From positions 1 through 64,000 of the forward strand of contig DAOVGR010000014.1 of NCBI GenBank assembly GCA_030672305.1: 64,000 nucleotides of DNA, given 5' to 3'. Positions 11,707 to 21,435 of the stretch are shown piece after piece. The notes under the pieces are model-generated. The model did no database searches, was not told the DNA's origin, and saw nothing but the letters and a program-made list of their open reading frames with translations. This DNA comes from Thermoplasmatales archaeon (GTDB taxonomy: Archaea; Thermoplasmatota; E2; DHVEG-1). Made by a program: the position numbers and the translations under genes. Every line of letters starts with the position of its first letter. Positions within the stretch are counted from its first letter, which is position 1.

Positions 11707-13161
11707 CTGAGAATAAAAGATCATCCTGTAATTGATTTCAAGGATAAGAGGAAAATCTCTTTTTATTTTAATAATAAGAAGATCGCTGGCTTAAAAGGTG
11801 ATACCATTGCATCTGCATTACATGTTAATGGTGTAACAACTCTTTCACATAGTTTAAAATATCATAGACCAAGAGGATTTTTCTGTGGAATTGGGAAATG
11901 CTCTTCTTGTTTTATGACAGTTGATAATGTTCCAAATGTCAGAACATGCATAACACCATTGGAAGAAAACATTAGAGTTCTAGAGCAAGATAGAGTCGGT
12001 GAATTGTCTAATAAAAAAAAATTTAACAGAAAGAGAAAAAAAATTGATGTTGATATAGTAATAGTAGGTAGTGGTCCTGCTGGTATGATGGCTGCAATTA
12101 CTGCTGCAAAACAAGGTGTACCATCTATATTATTAGTAGATGAAAATCATCTGATTGGCGGTCAACTTGTTAAACAGTCTCATAAATTTTTTGGATCTGA
12201 AGAAGAAAAAGCTGGAACTCGAGGAATAGACCTCGCAGTTGAGCTTATGGAACAGGTTAATTCTGTTAAAACTATCCAATCCATGCTTAAAACAACAATA
12301 ATAGGATGTTATAATGGAAAGAAAAATCATAAATTAATTGCTATTAAAAGACTAATAGAGGGCGATCAACTCATTGAAATCAATTCTAAAAGTGTAATTT
12401 TTGCTTGTGGGGCTATGGAAAATATGTTGGCTTTTCCAGGCAATGATCTACCTGGTGTCTATGGCGCAGGTGGTGTACAAACCCTTATGAATGTCTATGG
12501 TGTAAAACCAGGTAAAAAAGTATTAATGGTAGGTGCAGGAAATGTTGGATTAATTGTATCTTATCAACTTCTACAAGCAGGTGTTAATGTTGATAGAGTA
12601 GTTGAAATATTGCCAAAAATTGGTGGTTATAATGTTCATGCTGCAAAGCTGCGTAGATGTGGCGTTCCAATATATACCTCTCATTCAATTAAGGAGGTAT
12701 ATGGAAATGGTAAGGTTGAAGGGGCTATTTTAGTAGCAATTAATAATTCATTTAAACCAATACCTGGAACTGAACAAAAGGTTTCTTGTGACACGGTTTG
12801 TATAGCAGTTGGCCTTACACCATCGATACGTTTGTTAGAACAAATTGGCGCAAAGACAGAGTTTATTGCTGAAGCAGGTGGACATGTAGCAATTCATGAT
12901 TCATCGATGCAAACAAGTGTTAAAGGTGTTTATGTTGCAGGGGATTCATCAGGCATTGAGGAGGCATCTACTGCTATGATTGAAGGCCAACTTGCTGGTA
13001 TTTCAGCAGCTACATTATTAGGGTATGATAAACAAGCAGATATGTTAAAGAAAAAATACAGAAAAGCACTGGAAGGTTTTCGTTCGGGTCCTTTTGGCAT
13101 AAAACCAAAGATATGTAAAGAAAAAATTGCCTGTTGTTGGAATGGAGGTATTAACTATTAA
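11707..13161 (+). CDS. sarcosine oxidase alpha-like / proline dehydrogenase alpha-like FAD-dependent oxidoreductase with N-terminal 2Fe-2S domain
   Basis: ORF extended upstream of the track's ATG (11914) in an open frame: R-I-K-D-H-P-V-I-D-F...GFFCGIGKCSSCFMTVDNVPNVRTC; VIVGSGPAGMMAAITAAKQG FAD-binding motif; CTG (11707) occupies the usual start position behind GGGGAGG. Confidence 0.85.
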   Translation: MRIKDHPVIDFKDKRKISFYFNNKKIAGLKGDTIASALHVNGVTTLSHSLKYHRPRGFFCGIGKCSSCFMTVDNVPNVRTCITPLEENIRVLEQDRVGELSNKKKFNRKRKKIDVDIVIVGSGPAGMMAAITAAKQGVPSILLVDENHLIGGQLVKQSHKFFGSEEEKAGTRGIDLAVELMEQVNSVKTIQSMLKTTIIGCYNGKKNHKLIAIKRLIEGDQLIEINSKSVIFACGAMENMLAFPGNDLPGVYGAGGVQTLMNVYGVKPGKKVLMVGAGNVGLIVSYQLLQAGVNVDRVVEILPKIGGYNVHAAKLRRCGVPIYTSHSIKEVYGNGKVEGAILVAINNSFKPIPGTEQKVSCDTVCIAVGLTPSIRLLEQIGAKTEFIAEAGGHVAIHDSSMQTSVKGVYVAGDSSGIEEASTAMIEGQLAGISAATLLGYDKQADMLKKKYRKALEGFRSGPFGIKPKICKEKIACCWNGGINY

Positions 13162-13621
13162 ACAATACGAAAAAACCGGTATTCTATCCTTAAAAGATTT
13201 AACACTTCCTAATGATGAGCAATTAAAGAAAGGTGTTGCAATAATAGAATGTGTCCAGGAAATACCTTGTGACCCATGTGTAGCAGTATGCCCAGTTAAT
13301 GCAATATCTATGAAGGATATTAATGATATTCCAAAGATTGATTTTAATAAATGTACTGGTTGTAAACGATGTGTAGGAATCTGCCCAGGTTTAGCTATAT
13401 TTGTTATAAAGATAAGGGACGATAATGCATTGGTTACTCTTCCCTATGAATTTTTACCAATTCCAAAAGTTGGAGATAATATAACAGCTTTGGATAGAGC
13501 GGGGAAACCTAGAGGAAATGCTAAAATTGTTAAGGTTAATAGAAGTAATAAGACAACAGTAGTAACAATTGAAATTGAGAAAGATTTGGCAATGGAGGTA
13601 AGGAGCATTTTGCTGGATTGA
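13142..13621 (+). CDS. 4Fe-4S ferredoxin-type subunit of amine/imino-acid dehydrogenase
   Basis: CVQEIPCDPCVAVCPVNAI and KCTGCKRCVGICPG clusters; overlaps preceding gene. Confidence 0.88.
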   Translation: MEVLTIKQYEKTGILSLKDLTLPNDEQLKKGVAIIECVQEIPCDPCVAVCPVNAISMKDINDIPKIDFNKCTGCKRCVGICPGLAIFVIKIRDDNALVTLPYEFLPIPKVGDNITALDRAGKPRGNAKIVKVNRSNKTTVVTIEIEKDLAMEVRSILLD

Positions 13622-13626
13622 GAGAT

Positions 13627-13896
13627 ATGAGCGATAAAGTTTTTATTTGTCGATGTGAAGACTTGACTGAGGAAGAAATAAAACAGGCAATAGATGAAGG
13701 TTATACAACTTTAGAGGAATTAAAATGTAAATTACGTCTTGGAATGGGACCTTGTCAAGGACGAGGTTGTCTATCTTTAGCAAGACGTATCCTTTGTCAG
13801 AAAACAGATAAAACAACAGAAGAAATAACCTTACCACCTTCTCGGCCTCCTGTTATTCCTGTTTCTCTGGGGACACTAGCAAGTGATGAGAAATGA
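13627..13896 (+). CDS. BFD-like (2Fe-2S)-binding subunit
   Basis: FICRCEDLTEEEIKQAIDEGYTTLEELKCKLRLGMGPCQGRGC motif. Confidence 0.9.
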   Translation: MSDKVFICRCEDLTEEEIKQAIDEGYTTLEELKCKLRLGMGPCQGRGCLSLARRILCQKTDKTTEEITLPPSRPPVIPVSLGTLASDEK

Positions 13897-15050
13897 AAGA
13901 AATAGATAATAATGCAGACGTTGTAATTATTGGTGGAGGAGTCAATGGCTGTTCTCTTGCATATCAGCTCGCTAAAAAGGGTAAAAAGGTTGTATTATGT
14001 GAGAAGAATCACTTATGTTCAGGTGCAACTGGACGCTGTGGTGCTGGGATTAGACAACAATGGTCCACAAGAGAAAATATAGAGCTTTCGATTAAAAGTA
14101 TAAGAATTTTTAAAGGGTTAGAAAAAGAACTAGGCCAAGAAATAGGTTTAAGACAGGGAGGATATCTTATAATTGTCCATGATAAGAAAGAAATGATGCA
14201 AGCTGAGAGAAATGTTAAAATGGAAAAGGAACTTGGTTTAGATGTATCTATTTTGACACCTTATGAAATTCTTAATGTGGTTCCTATTTTAGATATTAAA
14301 GGAATGAATGCAATTGGGGCAACATTTTGTCCAACAGATGGACATGTTGACCCATTTAAGACAACTCATGCCTATGCAAAAGCTGCTGAAAAACAGGGAG
14401 CTAAGCTGTATAAATTCACAAATGTCACAGATATTAAAACAAAGAATAAAAGAATTGATTGTGTTATAACAAATAGAGGTACAATAAAAACAAATATTGT
14501 AGTAAATGCTGCAGGTGCATGGTCAAAACAGGTTGCTGAGAAGTTAAAAATAAAGCTTCCAAATAGACCTTTTAGAAAGGAAATACTGGTAACAGAGCGA
14601 GTAAAACCTGTATTTAAAGCAATGGTTATCTCGTTTAAAGACGGTATTTATTTTAGTCAACAGGATGAAGGGCAGATCCTTGGTGGAATTCCCATTCCCA
14701 ACGAAAAATCTGGTTATTTAACTGTTCCAACCTTTGATTTTCTTCAGCATATGTCCAAAACCTTGACACGTTATGCTCCCACTCTAAAATTTGTAAATGT
14801 AATCAGACAATGGACAGGATACTATGATGTGACTCCTGATGCCCGACCTATTCTTGGAGAGGTAGAAGGATTAAAAGGTTTTATTCAATGTAACGGTTTC
14901 AGTGGACATGGTTTCATGCTTTCACCGATGGTTACAAAAATTCTTACTGAATATATATCGGAAGGTAAAAGCTCTGATATATTAGAACGATTAAATATCA
15001 ATAGGTTTAAGGGTAAAAAAATAGTTCATGAAACATCAGTTGTAGGATAA
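13893..15050 (+). CDS. FAD-dependent oxidoreductase, sarcosine oxidase beta-like (DAO family)
   Basis: DVVIIGGGVNGCSLAYQLAKKGKKVVLCEK and CSGATGRCGAGIRQQW; ATGA overlap with preceding gene. Confidence 0.9.
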   Translation: MKEIDNNADVVIIGGGVNGCSLAYQLAKKGKKVVLCEKNHLCSGATGRCGAGIRQQWSTRENIELSIKSIRIFKGLEKELGQEIGLRQGGYLIIVHDKKEMMQAERNVKMEKELGLDVSILTPYEILNVVPILDIKGMNAIGATFCPTDGHVDPFKTTHAYAKAAEKQGAKLYKFTNVTDIKTKNKRIDCVITNRGTIKTNIVVNAAGAWSKQVAEKLKIKLPNRPFRKEILVTERVKPVFKAMVISFKDGIYFSQQDEGQILGGIPIPNEKSGYLTVPTFDFLQHMSKTLTRYAPTLKFVNVIRQWTGYYDVTPDARPILGEVEGLKGFIQCNGFSGHGFMLSPMVTKILTEYISEGKSSDILERLNINRFKGKKIVHETSVVG

Positions 15051-15065
15051 TAGAAATTGAAAAGA

Positions 15066-15758
15066 TTAACTAACTCTCTTTTTAAATAAATACTTAAAAT
15101 TTTTCCAACCATCTGTAAAACTCTGTAATTTTACTTCTCCTTCACGGGCATATAGAGCAGAGGGTATTTCCTTTGTTTTTATATTTTTATTTGTAAACAT
15201 CTCAATTTTTATCTCTTCTGAAAAAGGCATTCCATCGTTAAAATCTTCTAAAGCTTGAATTTTTTCAAGAGCATCTTTTTTAAATATCCACATGCCAGAT
15301 TGAGAATCTCTAATATTAATAAGATATAAAATACGTAAAGCAAGAGCAAGTATTAGATTTCCAAAATAATGTTTTATAGACATAGATCCATGTTTTAATT
15401 CTGAGAATCTATCTGTAGTTATAAAATCTAGGTTTTCATCAAGTAATTGTTGAATGTACAGATGAATCCTATCAAAAGGATATGTCGCATCGGCATCACC
15501 TGTAACAATAATATCTCCCGTTGCCTTTGATAGTCCTGTTTTATAGGCTCTACCATAGCCTTTTCTTTTTTCAATAATTATTTTCGCTCCCTTTTTTTTG
15601 GCTATATCTTGTGTTTTATCTTTAGAATCACCATCAACAATAATTATTTCAAGGCTCCATTTGTTTTTTTTGAAATAATCCTTATTTATTGAATCAATTG
15701 TTTTTCCAACACCTTTTTCCTCATTTAGAGTTGGTAGAATAACATTTATATTTGTAAT
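15066..15758 (-). CDS. family 2 glycosyltransferase
   Basis: Open frame upstream of the track ORF (15383): ITNINVILPTLNEEKGVGKTIDSI...LEIIIVDGDSKDKTQDIA...GKGYGRA-like KRKGYGRAYKTGL...VTGDADATYPFD; starts with ATT directly after an in-frame stop. Confidence 0.85.
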   Translation of the reverse strand: MTNINVILPTLNEEKGVGKTIDSINKDYFKKNKWSLEIIIVDGDSKDKTQDIAKKKGAKIIIEKRKGYGRAYKTGLSKATGDIIVTGDADATYPFDRIHLYIQQLLDENLDFITTDRFSELKHGSMSIKHYFGNLILALALRILYLINIRDSQSGMWIFKKDALEKIQALEDFNDGMPFSEEIKIEMFTNKNIKTKEIPSALYAREGEVKLQSFTDGWKNFKYLFKKRVS

Positions 15759-15844
15759 TTAAACCACTCCAGTAGAAAAATGTAATAAAGATTAGATTAA
15801 AAAGGTTTCAAAAAAATAAACAAAAAAATTTAAAAAAAAAGATT

Positions 15845-15865
15845 AGAGGGGGATTTATTCCCTCT
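15845..15865 (-). terminator. putative hairpin/T-run terminator of the S-layer-like gene
   Basis: AGAGGG/CCCTCT stem overlapping the stop codon region, followed on the minus strand by AATCTTTTTTTTT. Confidence 0.5.
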
Positions 15866-18800
15866 TATTTTCGTCTGCGTTTTAGTAGTATTAAAGCTAC
15901 TCCAAGTGCAATTATCAGTGTTAATAGTTCGAATCCAGGTGCTTGTGCTTTAATTTCTATTGTTGCTGGATCTGCAGCAACGTAACCAGTCATCGTAGCT
16001 GTTATCGTGTATTTTCCGGGTTTTGCAGCTTTTTCTGTTACTTTGAATGTTGCTTGTCCATTTACTGTTGCTTCTGTAGTAACAACTGTACCATCAGCCT
16101 TTGTAATTGATACTAGTATTCCATTGTTGTTACCATCATCAGCACCTGCTTTAATTGTAAATGACTCACCTACTGATGCTGAAGTCGGAACGCTCATATA
16201 GATCTTTGGTTTATTGATAACTTTGATTGTTACTGTATCAGTATCCTCTCTGTATCCTGCTTTTGTAGCTTTTATTGTATATGTACTATCACTTGTGACT
16301 GAAGGAGCAGTAAAGGTTACCTTTCCAGCAGAATCTGTTGTTGCAGAGCCGATTCCTGAAATCGAAACAGTTGCTCCCTCAACTGCTGTTGTAGTTCCCA
16401 TTCTTATCACTGTAACAGTAAAGTCGCTACCCTCATTTACTTGAGCAGGATCGACACTAACATCAAGCATCCAGTTTGTAACTATTAATTTGGTATCTAC
16501 AATTCTTCCCTCTTCTCCAACATGTATATCAATATCTCCAGTTGAAGATGGGGTTATTGAGAATTCAATCGTACCATCCGCGCCAGTTGTACCATTTGTA
16601 TCTGAAACACTAATACCTCGACCGTCTAATCCTACGAATATATCTTCTAAAGGAGTTCCACGTCCCGTAACAGTACAGGTTAAAGTTGTAATTGTACCTA
16701 TTGATGCATACATTGGATCCGGTGTAACAGTTGGTACTGATACACCAACTATACCAGTTGCTCTTGCCCATTCTCCACTACTACCATCTGTTAATTCTGG
16801 TTTAAACCAGAAAGTTATATTTTGTAATGCTTCTCCAGATGGTAAATGGCTTGCAGTAATATCATTAACTGTTACTTGTCCATTAACAAGTCCTTCATCT
16901 TCGTCAAGATCTAATGTATCATTTGCTGAATCAGATGTATTAGTCCATGTCATGTTATATGTTCCATCTGTCCATGACATATTTTCAATTCTCAATGTTC
17001 CATTTAGACGTTCACCAGTTATTTCACTTGTAATTGTAAACGTTGCACTTATATTTTCATCATATGCCCAAATAAATGGTGCCTTGTCACATTCTACATG
17101 TGCCTGCTTTATATCTATTGTTGCGTTATTATCGGTGGTATCAGATGTAAGGTTTTTAGCATATACTGTGAAAATACCTGGTGTTGTAATGTATTCATTT
17201 TTTAGTTTGTAAACGTAATCGTTGCCCATATTAGATGCAGCTATATCAGAAGCCGAAATTGAACCAATAGTTGTCGTCACATCCTCACCATCCTGATCGT
17301 ATATCCACACGTCTATATCTGTATAGTCATCCTCATCAGGAATCTCTGAAGCATTTCCTACATCATCTATCTTTGTTATGTTAATATAGAAATAGCTATA
17401 TTTATACCCAGCAAGCAATGTACTTGTACCAGGGCTATCAACAGCTTCAAATGTAATCTTAAGATCATTAACTGGTTTCATTCTTATAATAGCCCATCCA
17501 TAAACAGACGTACCACCAACATATGCCTTCACGAAAACTGATAAGTTTCTCGGAGCTTTGATTTTGGAAAATCCAGCTTCGGTTTGATTGTCCCTTTGTT
17601 GAGTGGCGTTGAAACCTAATGAATACCCATCAAAACCATAGATATCCATAGATACTGTATGACCATCTAAGGGATTCTGCGCAGTAGCAACTTCGCCATC
17701 ATCGATATAGTAGAGATATACTTCAGCACTACTGATAGTAGATCCATCAGCATACTGTACTTGTACTGTAAATGTTTGATCTGTACCAATCTCAAATTCG
17801 TTTGGTGTTACAGTTACAATAGTTCCATTATTTATATATTTAGTTCCGCCAATTGCTAATGTTTCACTGATAGATCCATAGTCCTCCCATGTAGCAGAAA
17901 TATCAATGCTTCCACCACCTTGACTCATGGTTGGAATAATTGGGATATTCCAGGTTTGTCCCCCGGTGAATGTAACTCCAGGTATTTTATCAAGTCTGCC
18001 AGTAAATAGTGCATTTCCAGTAATAGTTATGTTCTCACTTGCTTCTTTTTGAGCAGTTGCTCCGCCTGCACCATAAAATGTATGATCTTTTCCAATTATC
18101 TGAAATTGTATATTTATAGGGGCTACAGTGGATCCTGGGATTGTCGGTAATTCTCCATCATTTAGAGTACCTCCACCATCATTAATCCATTTGAATTGTG
18201 CACCAGGTGCTGAACGAACATGCCAATCAACTGTAGCATTCCATTCTTCATTCCATTCTTTATTAGACTCTACTCTATCACCATTCAAATCGACGTATAT
18301 ATGAGCAAACCATGATCCATTACCACCATAGATATGCCAGCTACTCTGATTTACACCCCAGCCGGCACTATATATAAGACAATATCCTGTATTTTGTGAA
18401 ATAGTAAGGTTGTTTGTAATATCATTATCATTCTGGTTGTATATTTTTATAGTATAATTCGCAGCAGGTATTGGATTGTCACTTGTATCTTTTATTGAAA
18501 TATTAACTTCGCCACTAAAATTCCAATACATGGTATCATTTCCAGCTGAAATTGATGTCATCGGTTCTCCAGGCCTAACTCTAAATACCAGTTCTGTTGC
18601 ATTTATTTCAGGTGGATCCCAAGGACCACATATTGAATAGTTCCAGTTATCGCCAGCTGTTATTGGTGAAAATCCTGTACCATATCCTCCGCTGTATCCT
18701 TGGTCAATACCCTCATCATTATAAAGATACGCCGCACTGCTATATTCATCTAGGTCAGCGTACGCACGTACTGTATAATTACCAGCCATAGTAATATTCA

Positions 18801-19467
18801 AATAAGTATCAAAGGAGTAAATACCATCAGCCTCATACCTATGAAATATTGTGGAGCCATCTGGTGCTATAAGATCTATATTAACAGGAGTGTCAGGAGT
18901 TTCACCAGATTGCGTTACAGTAATTGTTTTGGAGGTATTTGTACCAAAATCAAAATCACCCATCGTACTTATATCTATTCCTTCTGAGGTATTAACCCAT
19001 AAAAAAGCATCAAAGGTAAGTTGATCTTCTCCATCTATAGTACTCGGATCACTATCATCAAACACCCACATTCCAGCTCTATCCAAGGTGATCGGACCAC
19101 TCAATTGAACAATACCTGGTGCAGCGCCAACGGTTAATGTTACTGCAGTGCTGGTATCAGTTCTAAGAACTTGCTCAAACCATTCTAATTGCGTTGCATA
19201 ACGATAACCCGTAGCACTACAATTATATGCTGGTTTATACAAGAAATATGTTGTAGAAGCCGTCATCCCAGTGGTGTTTATCCTAGGTCTTACTGTCGTA
19301 TCTGGATCATATTCTAAATCAGTAGTTGCATTACCAAAATCGTTGACACCTGGTGTAGTAGTTGGTGGATAAGCTAAAACAGTAGTTTCGTTATTAGTTA
19401 TCAATACAAAAACAGATGCCACTAATGCTACTGCTATAAAAGCAGTCAATATTTTCTTACCTATCAT
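15865..19467 (-). CDS. large surface (S-layer-like) glycoprotein with PGF-CTERM-type C-terminus
   Basis: 1200 aa; N-terminal signal peptide; many NxT/S sequons; Ig-like repeats; C-terminus PGFELLTLIIALGVALILLKRRRK. Confidence 0.85.
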   Translation of the reverse strand: MIGKKILTAFIAVALVASVFVLITNNETTVLAYPPTTTPGVNDFGNATTDLEYDPDTTVRPRINTTGMTASTTYFLYKPAYNCSATGYRYATQLEWFEQVLRTDTSTAVTLTVGAAPGIVQLSGPITLDRAGMWVFDDSDPSTIDGEDQLTFDAFLWVNTSEGIDISTMGDFDFGTNTSKTITVTQSGETPDTPVNIDLIAPDGSTIFHRYEADGIYSFDTYLNITMAGNYTVRAYADLDEYSSAAYLYNDEGIDQGYSGGYGTGFSPITAGDNWNYSICGPWDPPEINATELVFRVRPGEPMTSISAGNDTMYWNFSGEVNISIKDTSDNPIPAANYTIKIYNQNDNDITNNLTISQNTGYCLIYSAGWGVNQSSWHIYGGNGSWFAHIYVDLNGDRVESNKEWNEEWNATVDWHVRSAPGAQFKWINDGGGTLNDGELPTIPGSTVAPINIQFQIIGKDHTFYGAGGATAQKEASENITITGNALFTGRLDKIPGVTFTGGQTWNIPIIPTMSQGGGSIDISATWEDYGSISETLAIGGTKYINNGTIVTVTPNEFEIGTDQTFTVQVQYADGSTISSAEVYLYYIDDGEVATAQNPLDGHTVSMDIYGFDGYSLGFNATQQRDNQTEAGFSKIKAPRNLSVFVKAYVGGTSVYGWAIIRMKPVNDLKITFEAVDSPGTSTLLAGYKYSYFYINITKIDDVGNASEIPDEDDYTDIDVWIYDQDGEDVTTTIGSISASDIAASNMGNDYVYKLKNEYITTPGIFTVYAKNLTSDTTDNNATIDIKQAHVECDKAPFIWAYDENISATFTITSEITGERLNGTLRIENMSWTDGTYNMTWTNTSDSANDTLDLDEDEGLVNGQVTVNDITASHLPSGEALQNITFWFKPELTDGSSGEWARATGIVGVSVPTVTPDPMYASIGTITTLTCTVTGRGTPLEDIFVGLDGRGISVSDTNGTTGADGTIEFSITPSSTGDIDIHVGEEGRIVDTKLIVTNWMLDVSVDPAQVNEGSDFTVTVIRMGTTTAVEGATVSISGIGSATTDSAGKVTFTAPSVTSDSTYTIKATKAGYREDTDTVTIKVINKPKIYMSVPTSASVGESFTIKAGADDGNNNGILVSITKADGTVVTTEATVNGQATFKVTEKAAKPGKYTITATMTGYVAADPATIEIKAQAPGFELLTLIIALGVALILLKRRRK

Positions 19468-19627
19468 CTCATTTTCCTCCTAAATTTATATTTTATTCTC
19501 TTAGTATAAGATCCAGTTTTAGACATTATTAGTTCACACCGCGAACTAATTAGAAAGTCCATAAGGCTATCTAATAAATGTATGAACTTTCAGCATCCGT
19601 GTCCTCACCGGACCCTCTTTTCACCCT
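19468..19627 (-). promoter_or_regulatory. putative ~150-nt structured 5' leader of the S-layer-like gene
   Basis: TATA-like CTTTTATAAAG (about 19638-19650, minus strand) lies ~150 nt upstream of the start codon; leader contains ATTAGTTC/GAACTAAT, GAAAGTTC/GGACTTTC and GTCC/GGAC potential stems and AGGAGG before the ATG. Confidence 0.5.
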
Positions 19628-19777
19628 TAATAATTACCTTCTTTATAAAAGTTGCGTTTTTCCTTATCTTACATACAGGTTTACAAGAATATATATCTGA
19701 TGAATTACCTGCATAATCAAAATAATTTTTTCTTTTAAATAATTTTTATTTAATTTTGTTATAATTATATTTTGTAA

Positions 19778-20068
19778 TTAACGATCTTGCGGTGTATTAA
19801 CCTCATCAATTATCTTAATTCCAGCAGAAACCCCATCTATTGAGTGAATAGATGCACCGCATTCAGAAATTTCCTTTTCAATATTTGTATAATTTATGTT
19901 GCTACCTTCAATAGTTATTTTAATACTATCCGTTTCGGCATCAGTTTCTTCAAGAGAAATGGTAACACCTGTGATTCCCTCTAATTCACCCAGTCTCTCA
20001 GCCACTTCGATAATTGAAGGAGAATGAGGTTTTAATACATCAAGAATTATTCGTCTTATAGCGGTCAA
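19778..20068 (-). CDS. DUF211-like protein
   Basis: IRRIILDVLKPHSPSIIEVAERLGELEGITGVTISLEETDAETDSIKITIEG matches the DUF211 pattern. Confidence 0.85.
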   Translation of the reverse strand: MTAIRRIILDVLKPHSPSIIEVAERLGELEGITGVTISLEETDAETDSIKITIEGSNINYTNIEKEISECGASIHSIDGVSAGIKIIDEVNTPQDR

Positions 20069-20219
20069 ATTAATCTCCAGTCGGCTATCTAAAATCTCAT
20101 TAATAAGTTTTTTTACTAAAATTTTGTTGGTTATACTTTCTAGTTTATGTACTATTAATTACATTTCTAATAACAACCTTAACTAATAAATATAACTATG
20201 TTTATTTGGGCTTTAAATT

Positions 20220-20308
20220 CCCGCCTTAGCTCAGTCTGGCTGGAGCGGCCGGCTGTAGACCCTATGGCCGTAACCGGCAGGTCCCCGGTTCAAATCCGGG
20301 AGGCGGGA
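20220..20308 (+). tRNA. tRNA-Tyr(GTA) with ~14-nt intron
   Basis: CCCGCCT/AGGCGGG acceptor with archaeal C1-G72; GCCGG-CTGTAG..A-CCGGC anticodon arm interrupted after position 37; T-arm GGTTCAAATCC. Confidence 0.93.
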
Positions 20309-20388
20309 TTCATATACTTTTTATCTACTATTATGATACATTAATCAATCTCTAAATAATAGTGTAATTAACATAAAAAAGGACAACT

Positions 20389-21435
20389 ATGAAAGAAATA
20401 GGAATACAAATTAGAAAAAAACAAGCCGAAAAGATGCGAAGATATCTATTAAAAGAGAATCTGTTAATTAGAGATTTTAAAATAACCAGAGATGAAGGAT
20501 TTGTATATTTTCCAGTCAGAAATCTTCCAAAGAAAAATACATCTTATAAACTTGTAAAAATGGATTTTGAGAAAATAAAAAAGGCACCTAACTCATACAA
20601 GGAGATAGCAGTGATACCGGAGGAATTAAAAAATAAATTACCAACTTCATATGATATAATTGGAAATATAATAAATATTAAAATTCCAAAAGAATTGATG
20701 CAATATAAAAATAGGATCGGAACAGCATTACTTAAAGCTAACAAAAGTATAAGAACTGTATGCGCAACTACCTCTATAACAGGAGAATTAAGAACCCACA
20801 ATCCAGAAGTTATATCTGGTAAAAAAAGTACAATTACTATCCATAAGGAGTATGATTTAAGATTTTATGTAGATATTAGGAAAACATATTTTTCCCCAAG
20901 ACTTGCAGAAGAGAGAAGAAGGATTGCAAATCTTGTAAGACCTGGAGAGATTGTTATAGACATGTTTGCAGGTGTTGCACCTTTTTCAATTATGATTGTA
21001 AAATATGCAAATCCAAGGTTGATCTATGCATTTGATAAAAACAAGGATGCAATAAAGTATGCTTTAAAAAATGTAAAATTAAACAATGTTATCGATAAAA
21101 TCGAAATTATTAATGCTGATTCGAAAAATATTAACAGAATTCTTGATAAAAAGGTAGTAAAAGTGGATAGAATTATTATGAATTTACCTTTTTCGGCTCA
21201 TAAGTATTTTTCTCATGCAATGAAACTTATTTCTGAAAAAAGTGTAATTCATTATTACGCAATAATTGAAAAACAAAACCTAGATGAAAGACTAAAAGAA
21301 CTTGAAAAAATTGCAAATGAAAATAAAATATCATTTATTACACGTAAAATTAGAAAAATCAAATCTTATTCACCTAGAGAATTTTATATAGCAATTGATA
21401 TTACGGCTAAGAAAAAAGATGCCGATGTAGCTTAG
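20389..21435 (+). CDS. trm5: tRNA (guanine37-N1)-methyltransferase Trm5
   Basis: [38 protein letters not shown] motifs. Confidence 0.92.
   Translation: MKEIGIQIRKKQAEKMRRYLLKENLLIRDFKITRDEGFVYFPVRNLPKKNTSYKLVKMDFEKIKKAPNSYKEIAVIPEELKNKLPTSYDIIGNIINIKIPKELMQYKNRIGTALLKANKSIRTVCATTSITGELRTHNPEVISGKKSTITIHKEYDLRFYVDIRKTYFSPRLAEERRRIANLVRPGEIVIDMFAGVAPFSIMIVKYANPRLIYAFDKNKDAIKYALKNVKLNNVIDKIEIINADSKNINRILDKKVVKVDRIIMNLPFSAHKYFSHAMKLISEKSVIHYYAIIEKQNLDERLKELEKIANENKISFITRKIRKIKSYSPREFYIAIDITAKKKDADVA

Noticed and set aside
15066-15758. Frameshifted or pseudogenised glycosyltransferase
   Set aside because: Reading through the region shows one uninterrupted frame; only the start codon is non-canonical
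16007-17212. Several long plus-strand ORFs (e.g. 240 aa at 16490-17212)
   Set aside because: Antisense to the S-layer-like gene; hydrophobic low-complexity translations that mirror the sense codon bias
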